Below, piece by piece: positions 24,240 through 35,052 of a DNA stretch of 64,000 nucleotides (positions are counted from its first letter, which is position 1; each line of letters begins with the position of its first letter). A program made the translations under genes and the position numbers. A model generated the notes under the pieces. The model searched no databases and was not told where the DNA came from. It was given only the letters and a program-made list of their open reading frames with translations. Origin of the DNA: Melampsora larici-populina 98AG31 (lineage: Eukaryota > Basidiomycota > Pucciniomycetes > Pucciniales > Melampsoraceae); NCBI RefSeq assembly GCF_000204055.1, contig NW_006768777.1, positions 1,223,595 to 1,287,594 on the forward strand, in the 5' to 3' direction.

Positions 24240-24417
24240 TACAGTCAACTCCCTCTAAGTTGATCTCCCTGTAAGTGCATAATTCTCTATGTGCATAGGA
24301 TTTTTTGCCGCCAAAAAGGGGTTTGCCAGACAAAATGAGGTCTATAAGTGCATATTCCTTTAAGTGCATGAGAAAAACACCCACCAAACTGTATGTAATT
24401 AGAGGGAGTTGACTGTA
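24240..24417. mobile_element. MITE, 178 bp, perfect 19-bp terminal inverted repeats
   Basis: It begins TACAGTCAACTCCCTCTAA and ends TTAGAGGGAGTTGACTGTA, which are exact inverse complements. The TA at both tips fits a Tc1/mariner target duplication. The interior contains further sub-terminal symmetry (TAAGTGCATA repeated in both orientations). It is non-coding and presumably mobilised by a mariner-type transposase elsewhere. Confidence 0.88.
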
Positions 24418-25130
24418 AAATGAACAACACATTCAATAACAGTGAACTGGTGTTGACATATAAACCAACAGGTAATCAAATGATAAGAGTGAAACAATTA
24501 GTATAAGATCAGTTATTCATAAGAAAAGATAAAAGACAACTGAATATCCAGCTTACTCTTTTCCTCAAATATTGGATGAGGAAAAGAGTATCTGTCAATG
24601 GGGGGTCCGGGAGGACACTACTATAAGTGAAAAATGAAATGACAAATAATGAAAAAGAAAGTTTAATTGAAACAGTTGATTACTGGAAGAATGAGGGTGA
24701 TTGTTATGAGCCCATTTATGCTTATACTAAGTTATGCTTGTACTAGTCTCAGTTGTACTTCCAATCACTGGTCAGAGATTTTCTAGTCTTTACGTTGCAA
24801 TCTCGTTATAGCACTAAAACACCCTTGAAGTCCCTTGATCAGATCCTTTCACGCTTCTAACAGTGATTTAGGGTGCTGTCAATCAAGGTGATTATCATTG
24901 ACCTTGAGTGTGTAACCTTGAGTGTGTGATTGTTTATTTGACTAATTAATTAACGTGAATTGGTATAACATTACCACAACATCTGAAACTCAAGTAGTAG
25001 AGAGTCATGATATTGCTCTCAACATAATGGACCAAGACACATTTGATTGATGCTTAATAAGCATTTGATCTTAATCAAATCAAGCCAACTGTATATACTT
25101 GTGTTTTGGTTTTTGGTTTTGGCTCATCTG
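24418..25130. other. Non-coding AT-rich stretch
   Basis: No gene is recognised. The G/C run GGGGGGTCCGGGAGGACAC at about 24600 could be an element terminus, but no inverted partner was found. Confidence 0.35.
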
Positions 25131-26300
25131 TCAGAAGATGAATTTGAACTTCTTTTGACTTTGTAATCTTTTGTGATCATCAATTGCAATAAAACCAAAA
25201 ACACAGAAGTAAAATAGAAAAGAACTACATATGGAGTAAGCAGGCTGATAGCCTCCTCCTTGTATCAGAGAAGTCATCTGTTCAGCAGTGAATAAGTTGC
25301 TACATGTCTTCAAGAGACGTCTTCCTTCCTCCAAGGCCCATTTAAAATCACCTGAATGTATTAAGAAGGCCTTCATAACCCACCATACTTTTTCAATGGG
25401 ATTCTTGTCAGGCAAGAAGGTGGGCAGATAGACAAGAAGAACGCCAGCTTTCCAGCACAGGTTTTTAATATTGCCTTCCATGTGAATAGGTGCATTGTCC
25501 ATGATGAGGACAGAGTTGATGTTGGGGTATCTATTCTTTTGGGGATATAGTGTAGATAGAAAAGAGATGATATTGTAAAGCACTCACCAATACAAACTCC
25601 AGGAAGGCTTTGAAGCCTTCCCAATCAAATCTGACCTCAACAACAGCTCCAGCTAGAAATCCTTGCTCACAGATTGCACCGCACAGATTCCAGTGCTCTC
25701 ATTCACATTTTTGACAAAGACAATGTCCGTGTTGACCTACTGGTGCCCTAAGGTGAGTGTGAACAACATCACGTTCATTCATGCCAACCTTGTCTAAAGA
25801 AGGGTGTCAGCTGAAGAAGACAGCGGCATAAAATAAACTACACTCACCAAGGAAAACTTGGGAAGGCAGGTTAGCAACCCTTCTAGCATACTCAGCTTGC
25901 TGCTCTTTGGACTGCCAAGGATCAACAGTTTGACCTTTCTTTAAGCTATAGTTGAGTTGTTTGGTGATGGTGGATTGTAATGTTGAAATGCACGGCTTTT
26001 TATCTGTGAGGTCCTCCAAGATGTTGCTGATCTCATCCAACATCAGGTTTGAGTCCTCTTCAAGGGTTTCAAAGATCAGTTGAAGGTTGTTTTCATTCAA
26101 TGCATAAGGCCAGTGTGTAGGTAGGTTGCTTTGTCTTGGATCACAGAACCAGTTTTGAGTAAACTCTTTTGCCATTGCTGAGTTGAGCGCTTACAGACGT
26201 TGGTCATCAGTTCACAATTGGCATCAGCCAGTGAAACTCCGGATATCTTCTTCTTGGCGTGGCCGCTCTTGATCTGAGTATTGTAGTGGACAAAGGGCAT
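25131..26300 (-). pseudogene. Tc1/mariner-type (DDE_3) transposase remnant
   Basis: Read on the minus strand, the upstream part (26300-25807) holds a helix-turn-helix-like region ('MLDEISNILEDL...ISTLQSTITKQLNYSLKKG'). The downstream part (25583-25131) holds the second half of an IS630/Tc1-type catalytic domain: 'SVLIMDNAPIHMEGNIKNLC' (second Asp), 'VYLPTFLPDKNPIEKVWWVMK' (the acidic residue of the DDE/DDD triad). The piece between (about 25800-25590), which should carry the first Asp, is open only in fragments and has at least one stop, though spliced forms are possible. No terminal inverted repeats were found around it. The family call is solid; an active enzyme is unlikely. Confidence 0.72.
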
Positions 26301-26877
26301 ATTGAAGGGTGAAGACTGGTTCTGGAATCAATTTGCAGTTGGTATACTCTTCATTGTAATTTGTAGGTGATGTTATAAACCCATAGGCCATCTGAAATTT
26401 GAGTTAGGTTTTGAGTGTGCTCACTTTCTTTTTTAAAAAGATTGCGACAACCAAATCCGGAATGGCTGTATCTGAAGACATTTGGTAAACTTGTCAAAGG
26501 TTGCATCTATACAACTGTTGACAAGCTTACCCTTGTGTTTGCCATTTGGGAAAATCAATCTAAGATTTATTCGAGTCTGTGATTCATCAGGGGGTTTCAA
26601 GTTTGATTTTCTTTTGCATAATTTTTATAAATTTGGACAAGTTGTTTGTAAAAACAATCTTTGTAAAACAATGTATTTAAGCGTAAAAATATGCAAAAAA
26701 ATCTAACTTGAAAATGGCTAAAAATGTTTGTACTTTTGCCTCCCGACCCTTGAATTTTCATCCATTTTTTATAGAATAAACACTAGAATGTGCTTCTGGG
26801 GAAGGGCTTTCTATGTAGAGGTTTTTTAAAAATTTGAAAATTATAAGCTATGTTTTTATTCAGGGACATTTGAATTA
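26301..26877. other. Non-coding AT-rich stretch
   Basis: No gene is recognised between the transposase remnant and the MITE at the left flank of the MULE. Confidence 0.35.
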
Positions 26878-27108
26878 GGGGGGCTCAAGTCAAAATATTT
26901 TACTACTTTTATGGTAAAAAACTTTTCCCAAATTTTTTTGAGCAGCAAATTTATGCGAATTTGCGTAAATCTGCTGCTCAGAAGGAGATCCGAAAGAAAT
27001 TTTTACGGCCCTTTTTTACGAATTGGGAAAAGTTTTTACAGCACGGTACCGTCAAAAACTTTCCCCAATTTTTAAGAAAAGGCCGCAAAAATTTTGACTT
27101 GAGCCCCC
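26878..27108. mobile_element. MITE of the GGGGGCTCAAGTC family (231 bp), TTA flanks
   Basis: Termini GGGGGGCTCAAGTCAAAAT and ATTTTGACTTGAGCCCCC are inverted repeats, with TTA directly on both sides, as for PIF/Harbinger-like MITEs. The interior has its own palindrome (GAGCAGCAAATTTATGCG ... CTGCTGCTC). A second, truncated and inverted copy lies at 34730-34936, just past the other end of the MULE. Confidence 0.75.
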
Positions 27109-29912
27109 TTATTTTAGGCATTTTTTTAACTTGAAACCCCCTATTAAGGGGGCTCAAGTCAAAACATTAGGGGGTTTCAAGTCAATAAATTTACGGTATT
27201 TTACAGTCCAACAAGTTGTCTGATGTTGCAAAATATACTGTAAATTTAAAAAAATCAGGACACCTTTTTAGGTGTCCCGAATGGTGTTGACCGTATATTT
27301 GCAGAAAAAAAACCCACCGTAAAATTTAAAAAGGATTCAACTATTTTGAGCCCGGTTGAAGATAACCCGTAGCCCCCTTTTTCTGGGGTATTACCCGAGA
27401 TACCCGCAAAAACCCGAAGCTCCTTTGACAAATTTAGCCTGAGTCGGACTCCAAGGGCTACTTGTTTGGGCTCGAAAACACTTCGCAGCCCATCATTTTA
27501 AATTTCATGCCCTACTCCCCATCTTTGGGCTACAAAATCAACGTAAACTCTGAAAGAGCATGTCAACTATTACAAAAGGGCTCCACAGAACACCTGCGCC
27601 CGGACCGGCCCCTATATGCCATATATGCACAGGCCATATGGCCATGGAGGATACATAAGGTCAAGGTAACCCTCGTTCTTGGACATCCCCGTTCCCTTCT
27701 TCCTTTGTCCAACCTTTTAAGTTTCCTTTTCACAATTCAATCTCAATTCAAACAACTCAACTACCCCCTACCTACCATTTAATTACCCACACACACAAGC
27801 CCCACACTTGTTAATTGAACCTCCGTATCGTGTCATGTCCGCGCCAACCCCACACTCACTAATAAACACCTCCAAAGGTGATCAGCGTGATCAACTATCT
27901 AAACCACTTCCTGTTCAATCGTCAACACCCACTCAACCTCAAGTTACTCCCAACCTTTATCCTCCTTCACCTAATCCTCTTTCTCTTACTTCAACTCTCA
28001 CTCAACCTCATGTTACTACAAACCCTCCCTACTTTTATCCCCCTTCAAACCACCCTCACGGAGCTCAGCATGTGTATCCTGTACCTCCTAATCATCCACC
28101 TTTTCCAATGAACCCTTATCGACAATCACCGAACCATTTTCAACCACCTCCAAAGCATTACCCACCACACAACCCGTACCAGCAACTCGCTTATCCTCCA
28201 CAATTTCAACAAACCTTCAACTCTTACCCGACAAATTATTATCCTCCTCATCCTTCTTCAAACACTTTTGTTACCCCTCAACCTCCTCCGAATACTTTCA
28301 TTCCACAACCACCAGCTGCAAATACTTCTTATCCCCCTTACCCCCTTCCACATCAATACATGATGAACGGTGGAAATCCGACTGAAGGTCCTCTTGATGA
28401 ACCAACTCCAGCTTCCCAATCCCAATCTCAAAATCCGGCTTCAACGTGTACCAATACAGTGTCTATCAACTCGAGCTTACGTGAACCTACACAAAGCCAA
28501 ACTACAGCTGGAGACCTTGATGTTCAATCAATCACGGACACGACAATCAATAATGTTGGGGAGGAGGATCTTGCCGAGGCCGTTGAACTTATTCAAAATG
28601 AATGTGACGCCGATTGGCCGCCCATTGGTAAGTTTCATTTTCATCTTTGTTCAAGATAATGGAGAATTAACATTATCATGTTTTGGTGTTAGGTGTCCTA
28701 CCAGTTTGTTTGTTAGAAGGACCCAAGGTTGGCAAAGCGTTTATCGAACTAGAAAACGTCCTGATGTATCTCAATGCGATTGCACGCCATCAAGGCTATG
28801 CTTTGGCTATCAAGAGCCACAAAACCAAACAACAGCGCACAGTTAGAGTTTATATACGATGTTCCTTAGGTCACAGGCATTCATCAGTGGCTCAGCGACG
28901 GACAACTTCTTCGAAGAAAACTGGCTGCTTATTTGAAATTTCACTTAACTATCACTCAGGTTTAGATAGATGGCTTGTTACTCAAGACAAGAAGAACCCT
29001 AACAAATCTACTCATAATCACCCGCCATTCGACCAACCTCACAATATGGCTATCTACCGGAGATTTCCACCTGCTATTAGAGACTCAATCAATTTCATGT
29101 CTTCTGCTGGGGTTTGAGCCGGCCAGATTCGCTCTCTCCTGAAGGTCGAAACCGGATCACAGCCATTGGTCCGGGACATACACAACGCAAGATATCGCCT
29201 CAGGGATACTTGGCTGAACGGTCGAACACCAATTCAGGGTCTTTTTGATTTGATTGCGGCGTGTCATTGGGCTCATCGGACTCTCACCTCACCGGAAGGA
29301 ACCCTACTCAATCTATTCTTCACAAGCCCATCAGCAATCATTCTAACTTGAAGATTCCATACAGTCCTTAGTCTTGATTGTACTTACAAGACGAATCGTT
29401 TCAATTTACCTCTGCTACACATTGTCGGTACTACTAACACCAATCGGTCCTTCACCGTGGCCATGTGCTTCCTCAATAGCAAAGTCAAATCGCAGTATGA
29501 ATGGGCTCTTACCCAGCTCAAAGAAGTTATATTCCAGGACGAGGACCAAACTGTCACTACTCGACTCCCGCAGACCTTTGTAACCGATGCTGAACCGGCC
29601 TTATTCAACGCGATTTCTTCGATTTTTCCAGACTCAGTACATATATTGTGTATTTGGCATATCAACCTTAACATAGCCAAAAATTGTAAGAGTAAATTTT
29701 CAGACGCCAAGTGGTCAGAGTTCATGAAGTTGTGGAATACATATGTTTCCTCTTCCACCCCAAGCGATTACGATAACAATCTCGCCGCGGTGACCAAAGT
29801 TGCCAGAGCTCATAATATCTTCGATTATTTGAACAGCACTTGGCTCCATCGAAGTGAAAAATTTGTCACCTTATACACGTCTCGTACCCTTCACCGTGTC
29901 CGGGTAGTGTTC

Positions 29913-29981
29913 GCTCGTCGACGAGCGCGCACGACTTCCCTTTCTGCCTCAAAGGGAGTTGGTGTGCGCTCGTCGACTAGC
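29913..29981. mobile_element. 69-bp hairpin insertion inside the transposase frame
   Basis: GCTCGTCGACGAGCGCGCAC... at the left and its near-complement ...GTGCGCTCGTCGACTAGC at the right form arms of about 30 nt around a short loop. The surrounding stretch (about 117 bp, 39 codons) has no counterpart in the MULE pattern: 'SEKFV' should run directly into 'AYTDTVLHFGN'. Its length is a multiple of three and it contains no stop, so the frame survives. It looks like a micro-MITE. Confidence 0.65.
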
Positions 29982-30574
29982 AAAGCCTACACAGACACGG
30001 TGCTTCATTTTGGTAATTCTTCAACCTCACGAACCGAAGGGAGTCTTTATCGAGCAAAACGATTCCTAGACGGTCGTAACAACGACTTTTTAACCTGCTT
30101 CAACTCCTTCAAGCGTTTTGAAGAGCATCAAATGAGTGAAATATCAATTTTATTAGGTATCGAAAGAACAAAGACACTTCATGATATGCCTGCGTTTTTC
30201 AAGGATCTCAAAGGAGTTGTATCACATTTCGCTCTCAAAAAGCTCAAACTTCAATATAATTTGCTTCCTGACTCACTCCAAATTCCATGCACCAACACTT
30301 TCCGAGGCGCGTGGGGACTTCCTTGTAGCCATGAATTAGCTCAACAAAGAGATAATAAGGACTCCATCTCGCCTGATCTTATTCATACACAATGGAAACT
30401 TGCGATGGACGAACCTCCGGCGACCCATGACGGACTTATTGGAGCTGCACGTCGCAAATTTAACCGCTTGCTTGAGCTCCCTGAACATTCCCTCCGAAAA
30501 CTTTTCAGCGAGGTTACCCTTTTGGAGACAAGCCGTTACTCCCTGGTTCCAATTCTCAATGCGGAGGTCAAAAC

Positions 30575-30844
30575 TGTTATGATGTGATAGTATGGATGTT
30601 GTGTGTTACAAGGTTATGACATCATAGTGTTATGCTAATACATGTTTCTCTATTATAATATGTTTATATCCAAATTGTTGTTAGTTATATATATTATAGA
30701 TTGGTTGTCATGATGGATTGGTTTCTTCTTCACCTTTCCTATTCATTCTAATCTTTCTATTCTAGGTAAGTTTATCACTACTATGAAATACTACCTTTCC
30801 TATTGATTCTAATCTTCTATTCTAGTCCGTGATCCATCTTATCA
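30575..30844 (+). mobile_element. Solo copia LTR (270 bp) with AAAAC target duplication
   Basis: It starts TGTTATGATG and ends CTTATCA, the same ends as the copia LTR at 2502-2881 in opposite orientation. It is flanked by the 5-bp repeat AAAAC (30570-30574 and 30845-30849). Reading across the empty site, the transposase frame continues 'AEVKTDTRGRPRS', which confirms the insertion point to the base. It formed by LTR-LTR recombination that removed the internal region. Confidence 0.92.
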
Positions 30845-32954
30845 AAAACTGACACTCGAGGTCGACCTCGATCAATTCATGGGAAACGGTCAGCCCCTGC
30901 AAATGACACCACCTGATGGAAATCCGATGTCGAAGTTGAAGAGGCTAGTAAGAAGCCTCGTACCTGCAAGTGTAGCTTCTGCAACGTCGGTGGCCATCGA
31001 ATCACAACCTGCCCTCGTCGCCTTGCTCAATTGGCCCAATCTGACGGTGTTGTACTTACGTCGACCAGCGCAAAAGGAGCTCCCAAACACAAACAGCCAG
31101 TAGCAACCACTTCGTCAACCTCTAATGTCGATGACTTTGATATTGTACCACTGACATTATCCGACATCGAGGAAGATGAAGGAGTGTCTGGGTCCTCCGA
31201 CTCCGAAAATGAAGATCCTTCACGCTCAAACCTAAGTGATCAACATGATCAATGTGAATCAGATGAGGAAAACCTGTGTCCGTTTTGTGATGAACCCCTT
31301 CCAGAGCAGCCTTCCACCAAACTCCTCGACTTGATGGCTGAACTATTGGCAAAGCCAAATATTCGCCAGGGATTTGGACGCACTGGCGCTAAATCTCTTC
31401 CTGTATGTAATCTCGCTCAACTTCTCACTGACATTGTTTATTGACGTTTTTGTTTACTTGGTTGATTTACAGTTCATTCAGACGGTGGACTTTTGCCAGC
31501 TTCATCACGATGAGAAGGATATCATTCCACTTGGAATTAGCAACGGATGGCCGACCAAAATTGATTTTGAACGATTAGAAGAGTATGTTTTATTACTCTC
31601 TAAAGTTTGAATTTACTAATCACTGACCTTGATGATCATTGTAGACGAATCAAGGGTCATACCGCGATCCTTAGCAAAATTGTCAACAAAGTCGAAGGCT
31701 CTACCTACCTTGACAATGCAAAGAAGAATTTCAAGACCAAGGGCAAATCCATTTTTCGAATTGATTTAGACAATATTGACGTTGAGATACCTGGCTAGTA
31801 AGTTATAAGTCACCCCAAGACTCAAAGTATTTCTCACTTTGACTGATGAATACCTGTTTCAGTTACGGGTATCAAGGATTTGAGATTATCATTCAAACAC
31901 TAGAGTCTATTTTCTTGAAAGACCTGTCTTCCTATAACCATCTCAATGCAAAGAAGGCCGCACCTCTCACACCCGATTTCTACCTGCAACAGGTACTCAT
32001 ACCGGAACTCAGTCTTTGCTTGATTGCCACCGATCTCAACTTGGAACCACGCAATCCCAAGGTACAAGCCACTTTGGAAGCTAGTCGGTCTTTTGGCTCA
32101 GCTGTATTTCCAATTGATTCACAATCTTCATTCACATCAAATCGAAAAAACATCGTTAAAGAATCAACAGTTGAAACAAAGGTCAATACATGTATTCAAT
32201 TGCAAAAAAGTGCTGTAGTGAAACCTGAGGAACAAATCGTATTGCAGCAACTGCCCAAATCCATAATTCCTTTCATCAACTTGGTCTTCAATCCACCCGC
32301 TCAGGGCAACTGTGGCTTCTATGCCATTGCCCAAGCGCTGAACATATATAACAAGGAATCTTATGTATTAGTTTGCCATCAATTGCTTGAGGAACTTACT
32401 TTTTTTTGAAAGGACCATGAACATTTACTTTCAACTATGCACACCAGAATGAATCGGATAAGAACTCGGCAAACACAACCATTTGCCACCGAGGTTGTTG
32501 ATGATCTGGTTCATCGACTTCAACCCCAGGGACCTACGTGCACTCGGGAATTCTGGATGCGAATGCCATACCTTGGCTTCGTCATCGCAAGTACTTACAA
32601 TCGTCCAGTCATCTGTTATGATCCGCTTGAAGTCAACTCATACACGTTTTTCCCTTATCGCACACTGCCCAACTCTAATGATCCTATAATCTTGGGATTT
32701 GTCAATGGTGACCATTTCGTTACTTTGGGTAGTCGTAATCGACTTATACTTTTTCCTGAAGTGTTGCACCAGAACCACTCAGCCACATTCTCCAACATGC
32801 CGGAATGGATAAAAAGTCCAAGTTGAAATGGATTTGTGGGCAAAACGAAATTAGGTGGTACATTTTTGGAGCGTAGTTTTGTTTTCTCACTTTCTTTGTA
32901 TTTTCTTTTGTATTGGTTTTCTATCGCTCTTTAGTCACTTTGTATTTCCCTGGT

Positions 32955-34229
32955 TGTCAGCCCCCGAGACCTTAAACATAAGATCCAAACGGGCTACAAG
33001 AACAAATCAATATTGTAAATCATATATTTCCACATAAAAACATACAAACACATATAACATACACCCATCACAACTTATAGACCTAGTATCGAAGGTCACT
33101 AAATTACTATAAAGACAACATAATAAAAAACATACAAAATATCTTTTTTAAAAAATATACACCTTCCGGACTTAGTATCAAAAGTCTAAACCAGGTAAGA
33201 AACATTCTATCTAAGAAACCTTCTGGGAAAAGAAACCAGATAGTCTTCAGTAACACCGAAGAAAGGAAGACTAGATAAAAGATAGAATCGTGATAAAAGA
33301 GAAAAAACTTACGATTAATTAGAAGGCCTTGTGCCAAGACAAATATGAACGAAACGAGTAAGCTCGGTTCGCATGCTAAGTAAGAAGGTAGAAGAGCAGA
33401 AGGTCTAACGAAGATTTACGACCAAGAAGGAAAGAGTCGGAATACGTAAAGAGAATAGTCATGAGTCATAGTAACTCAAAACTGAACGGGCGAAATACGT
33501 ACTTGCCAAGGAATCTATCCGGAACAAGGTAACCCGGAACTAAGTAAACATAGTATCCGTGAGAATGTCCCTGCTCAGCTTGAAAGAAGAATTAAAGGTA
33601 TAAATACCCGTCCATCAGACCAGAAAGAAAGAAGACTCACCTGATTTTACCACCACAAGTTTCTTTGATTAGAATAATAATTCTAATAGCAAAGATAATA
33701 ATCTTTTCGAATAAATACACTACTAAGAAATTCCCAAAGAATAGTCTTATCAGTAATATTTCGAGAAAGAGTCATTTTTTAAATCAGCGTCAATAATATT
33801 CACCTTTTATAAAAGCCTTTATACTACTTTGTCGAAGAGCCCGATTTGTTACAAGAGCTTCATCGGTCAGTAATCTCTTCTTCACTTCCACTGGTCAAGG
33901 ACCCAGGTTTCGCGACCTCCTAGTCGGTGAAATCCCTGTAGATTCCCAATCTCAGGCTGCTCTGAACTTCTATAACTTCAGAGAATAAACTACGGCCTAG
34001 GCTTGACCTACCATCGTCTGCAACCTAGCAGTAGGCCTGTAGTTTAAATTCCTTAACCCAACACTCTACTAGGATAATCAGTAACAGATATCTTCTATCT
34101 CTATTCCTACGATTCTTCAGTAGGAAAACCTTCAGTTATTCCCCGTAACCAGCGGAATAAGTAGTCAGGATTGTAGTACGCGTTAAGAGACTAGACTAAC
34201 TCGTACGTTAATTACAAGCCACCCTGACA
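32955..34229 (+). mobile_element. Solo LTR of 1275 bp with CTGGT target duplication
   Basis: It begins TGTCAGCCCCCGAGACC and ends ACCCTGACA, so the tips are the inverted pair TGTCAG/CTGACA. Exact 5-bp repeats CTGGT flank it at 32950-32954 and 34230-34234. It holds no coding sequence. The length suits a large Ty3/gypsy-type LTR. Orientation and family are not fixed by the sequence. It lies in the MULE's 3' non-coding part. Confidence 0.82.
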
Positions 34230-34729
34230 CTGGTCTTCTATTATCTGTCGCTCTTTAGTAAACTACAAGTTGTATGAAGTGTCTCTTGTTCTATCTATGT
34301 AATCTCGATTTATGCGTATAAACCCCTTTATGTTATGCTATGACTTATGCTATGAACACTATTTTCAAGACTAATGATATGATATGATATGTTTAAGCTA
34401 TCCATGCGTTCAGCTCCCTCAGCTCACGATCCAAAGTGGGAGTCTTTTTTGAGTCTGTCAAGAGCAGTAAAGCGAGCCTCTCAAAATGGTCACGGTAGGT
34501 AAAGTAAGTAAAGTTTAGGTTGCCCGTTTTTTATCTTTTGTAGAATTACACTTGCCTGTTTTTTCCCTTTTTATTGAAAATCGGGCTGCAATATGGGTGT
34601 AGCCCGGTGTCCGGCCCCGAAATGGGGCTACGGATACTGATCCGCGGGCTCAAAATAGTGGAATCCTTTAAAAAACTTGTCCGTTTTTTAAAAAGTTTCA
34701 CAAAATATTTCTGACTTGAAACCCCCTAT

Positions 34730-34936
34730 TTGCGGCCTTTTCTTAAAAAATCGGGCAAAGTTTTCTAAGGTACCGTGCTGTAAAACCTTTTTCCAATTCG
34801 TAAAAAAGGACCGTAAAAATTTCTTTCGGATCTCCCTCAAAAAAATTTGGGATGTTGTAAAACTTTTCCCAACTCATAAAATTTTGTGTAAGTTTTATGA
34901 AGTTGGGAAAAGTTTTTTACGGGAAATGTAGTGAAT
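34730..34936. repeat. Truncated inverted copy of the GGGGGCTCAAGTC MITE
   Basis: This stretch (GCGGCCTTTTCTTAAAAAAT ... GTTTTTTACGGG) is the reverse complement, with differences, of the MITE interior at about 26890-27090. One end is missing exactly where the MULE begins, as if the MULE had inserted into it. Confidence 0.65.
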
Positions 34937-35052
34937 CGCGCACAAAGAACCTCAAAGGTCTCAATTTTTCTCAGTTCCCCTTTGTCTCCCTAATTTTTGT
35001 TTTCATTGACATCATACTAAGTTCTCCTTTTCATTAGTTTGTAAGGGACAAG

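Larger units (their letters stand above)
27835..32826 (+). pseudogene. MULE transposase with zinc knuckle and OTU-like cysteine peptidase, broken
   Basis: The first exon (27835-28627) encodes a Pro/Gln/Asn-rich region, spliced to 28693. The second follows one frame through a FAR1-like region ('GPKVGKAFIELENVL', 'STHNHPP') and a Mutator-type DDE core ('LSLDCTYKTNRFNLPLLHIVG', 'FVTDAEPAL', 'ILCIWHINLNIAKNC'). Next come a SWIM-type finger ('IPCTNTFRGAWGLPCSHEL'), a basic 'RGRPRS' tail and a CCHC knuckle ('CSFCNVGGHRITTC'). Later exons (31473-31582, 31645-31797, 31863 on) end in an OTU-like peptidase with the Cys in 'PAQGNCGFYAIAQAL' and the His in 'NGDHFVTL'. The gene is broken by TGA stops at 29115, 29349, 30914 and 32407 and by a solo LTR at 30575-30844. 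A 69-bp hairpin keeps the frame. OTU-carrying MULEs are known in other eukaryotes. Whether this peptidase aids transposition is unknown. Confidence 0.78.
27168..34729 (+). mobile_element. MULE-type DNA transposon, 7.6 kb, with OTU-like peptidase and nested insertions
   Basis: The outer ends are TAGGGGGTTTCAAGTC (left) and GACTTGAAACCCCCTA (right). Sub-terminal inverted similarity (AAGGATTCAACTATTTTGAG / CTCAAAATAGTGGAATCCTT) extends a few hundred bases inward. Inside is one long plus-strand gene (27835-32826) with a Mutator-type transposase, zinc knuckle and OTU-like peptidase. Nested within are a solo copia LTR, a 1275-bp solo LTR and a 69-bp hairpin. No 8-11-bp target duplication typical of MULEs is visible, so the outermost boundary may be off or eroded. 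A partial right end of the same kind (CTTGAAACCCCCTA) lies just outside, at 27132-27145. Confidence 0.7.
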
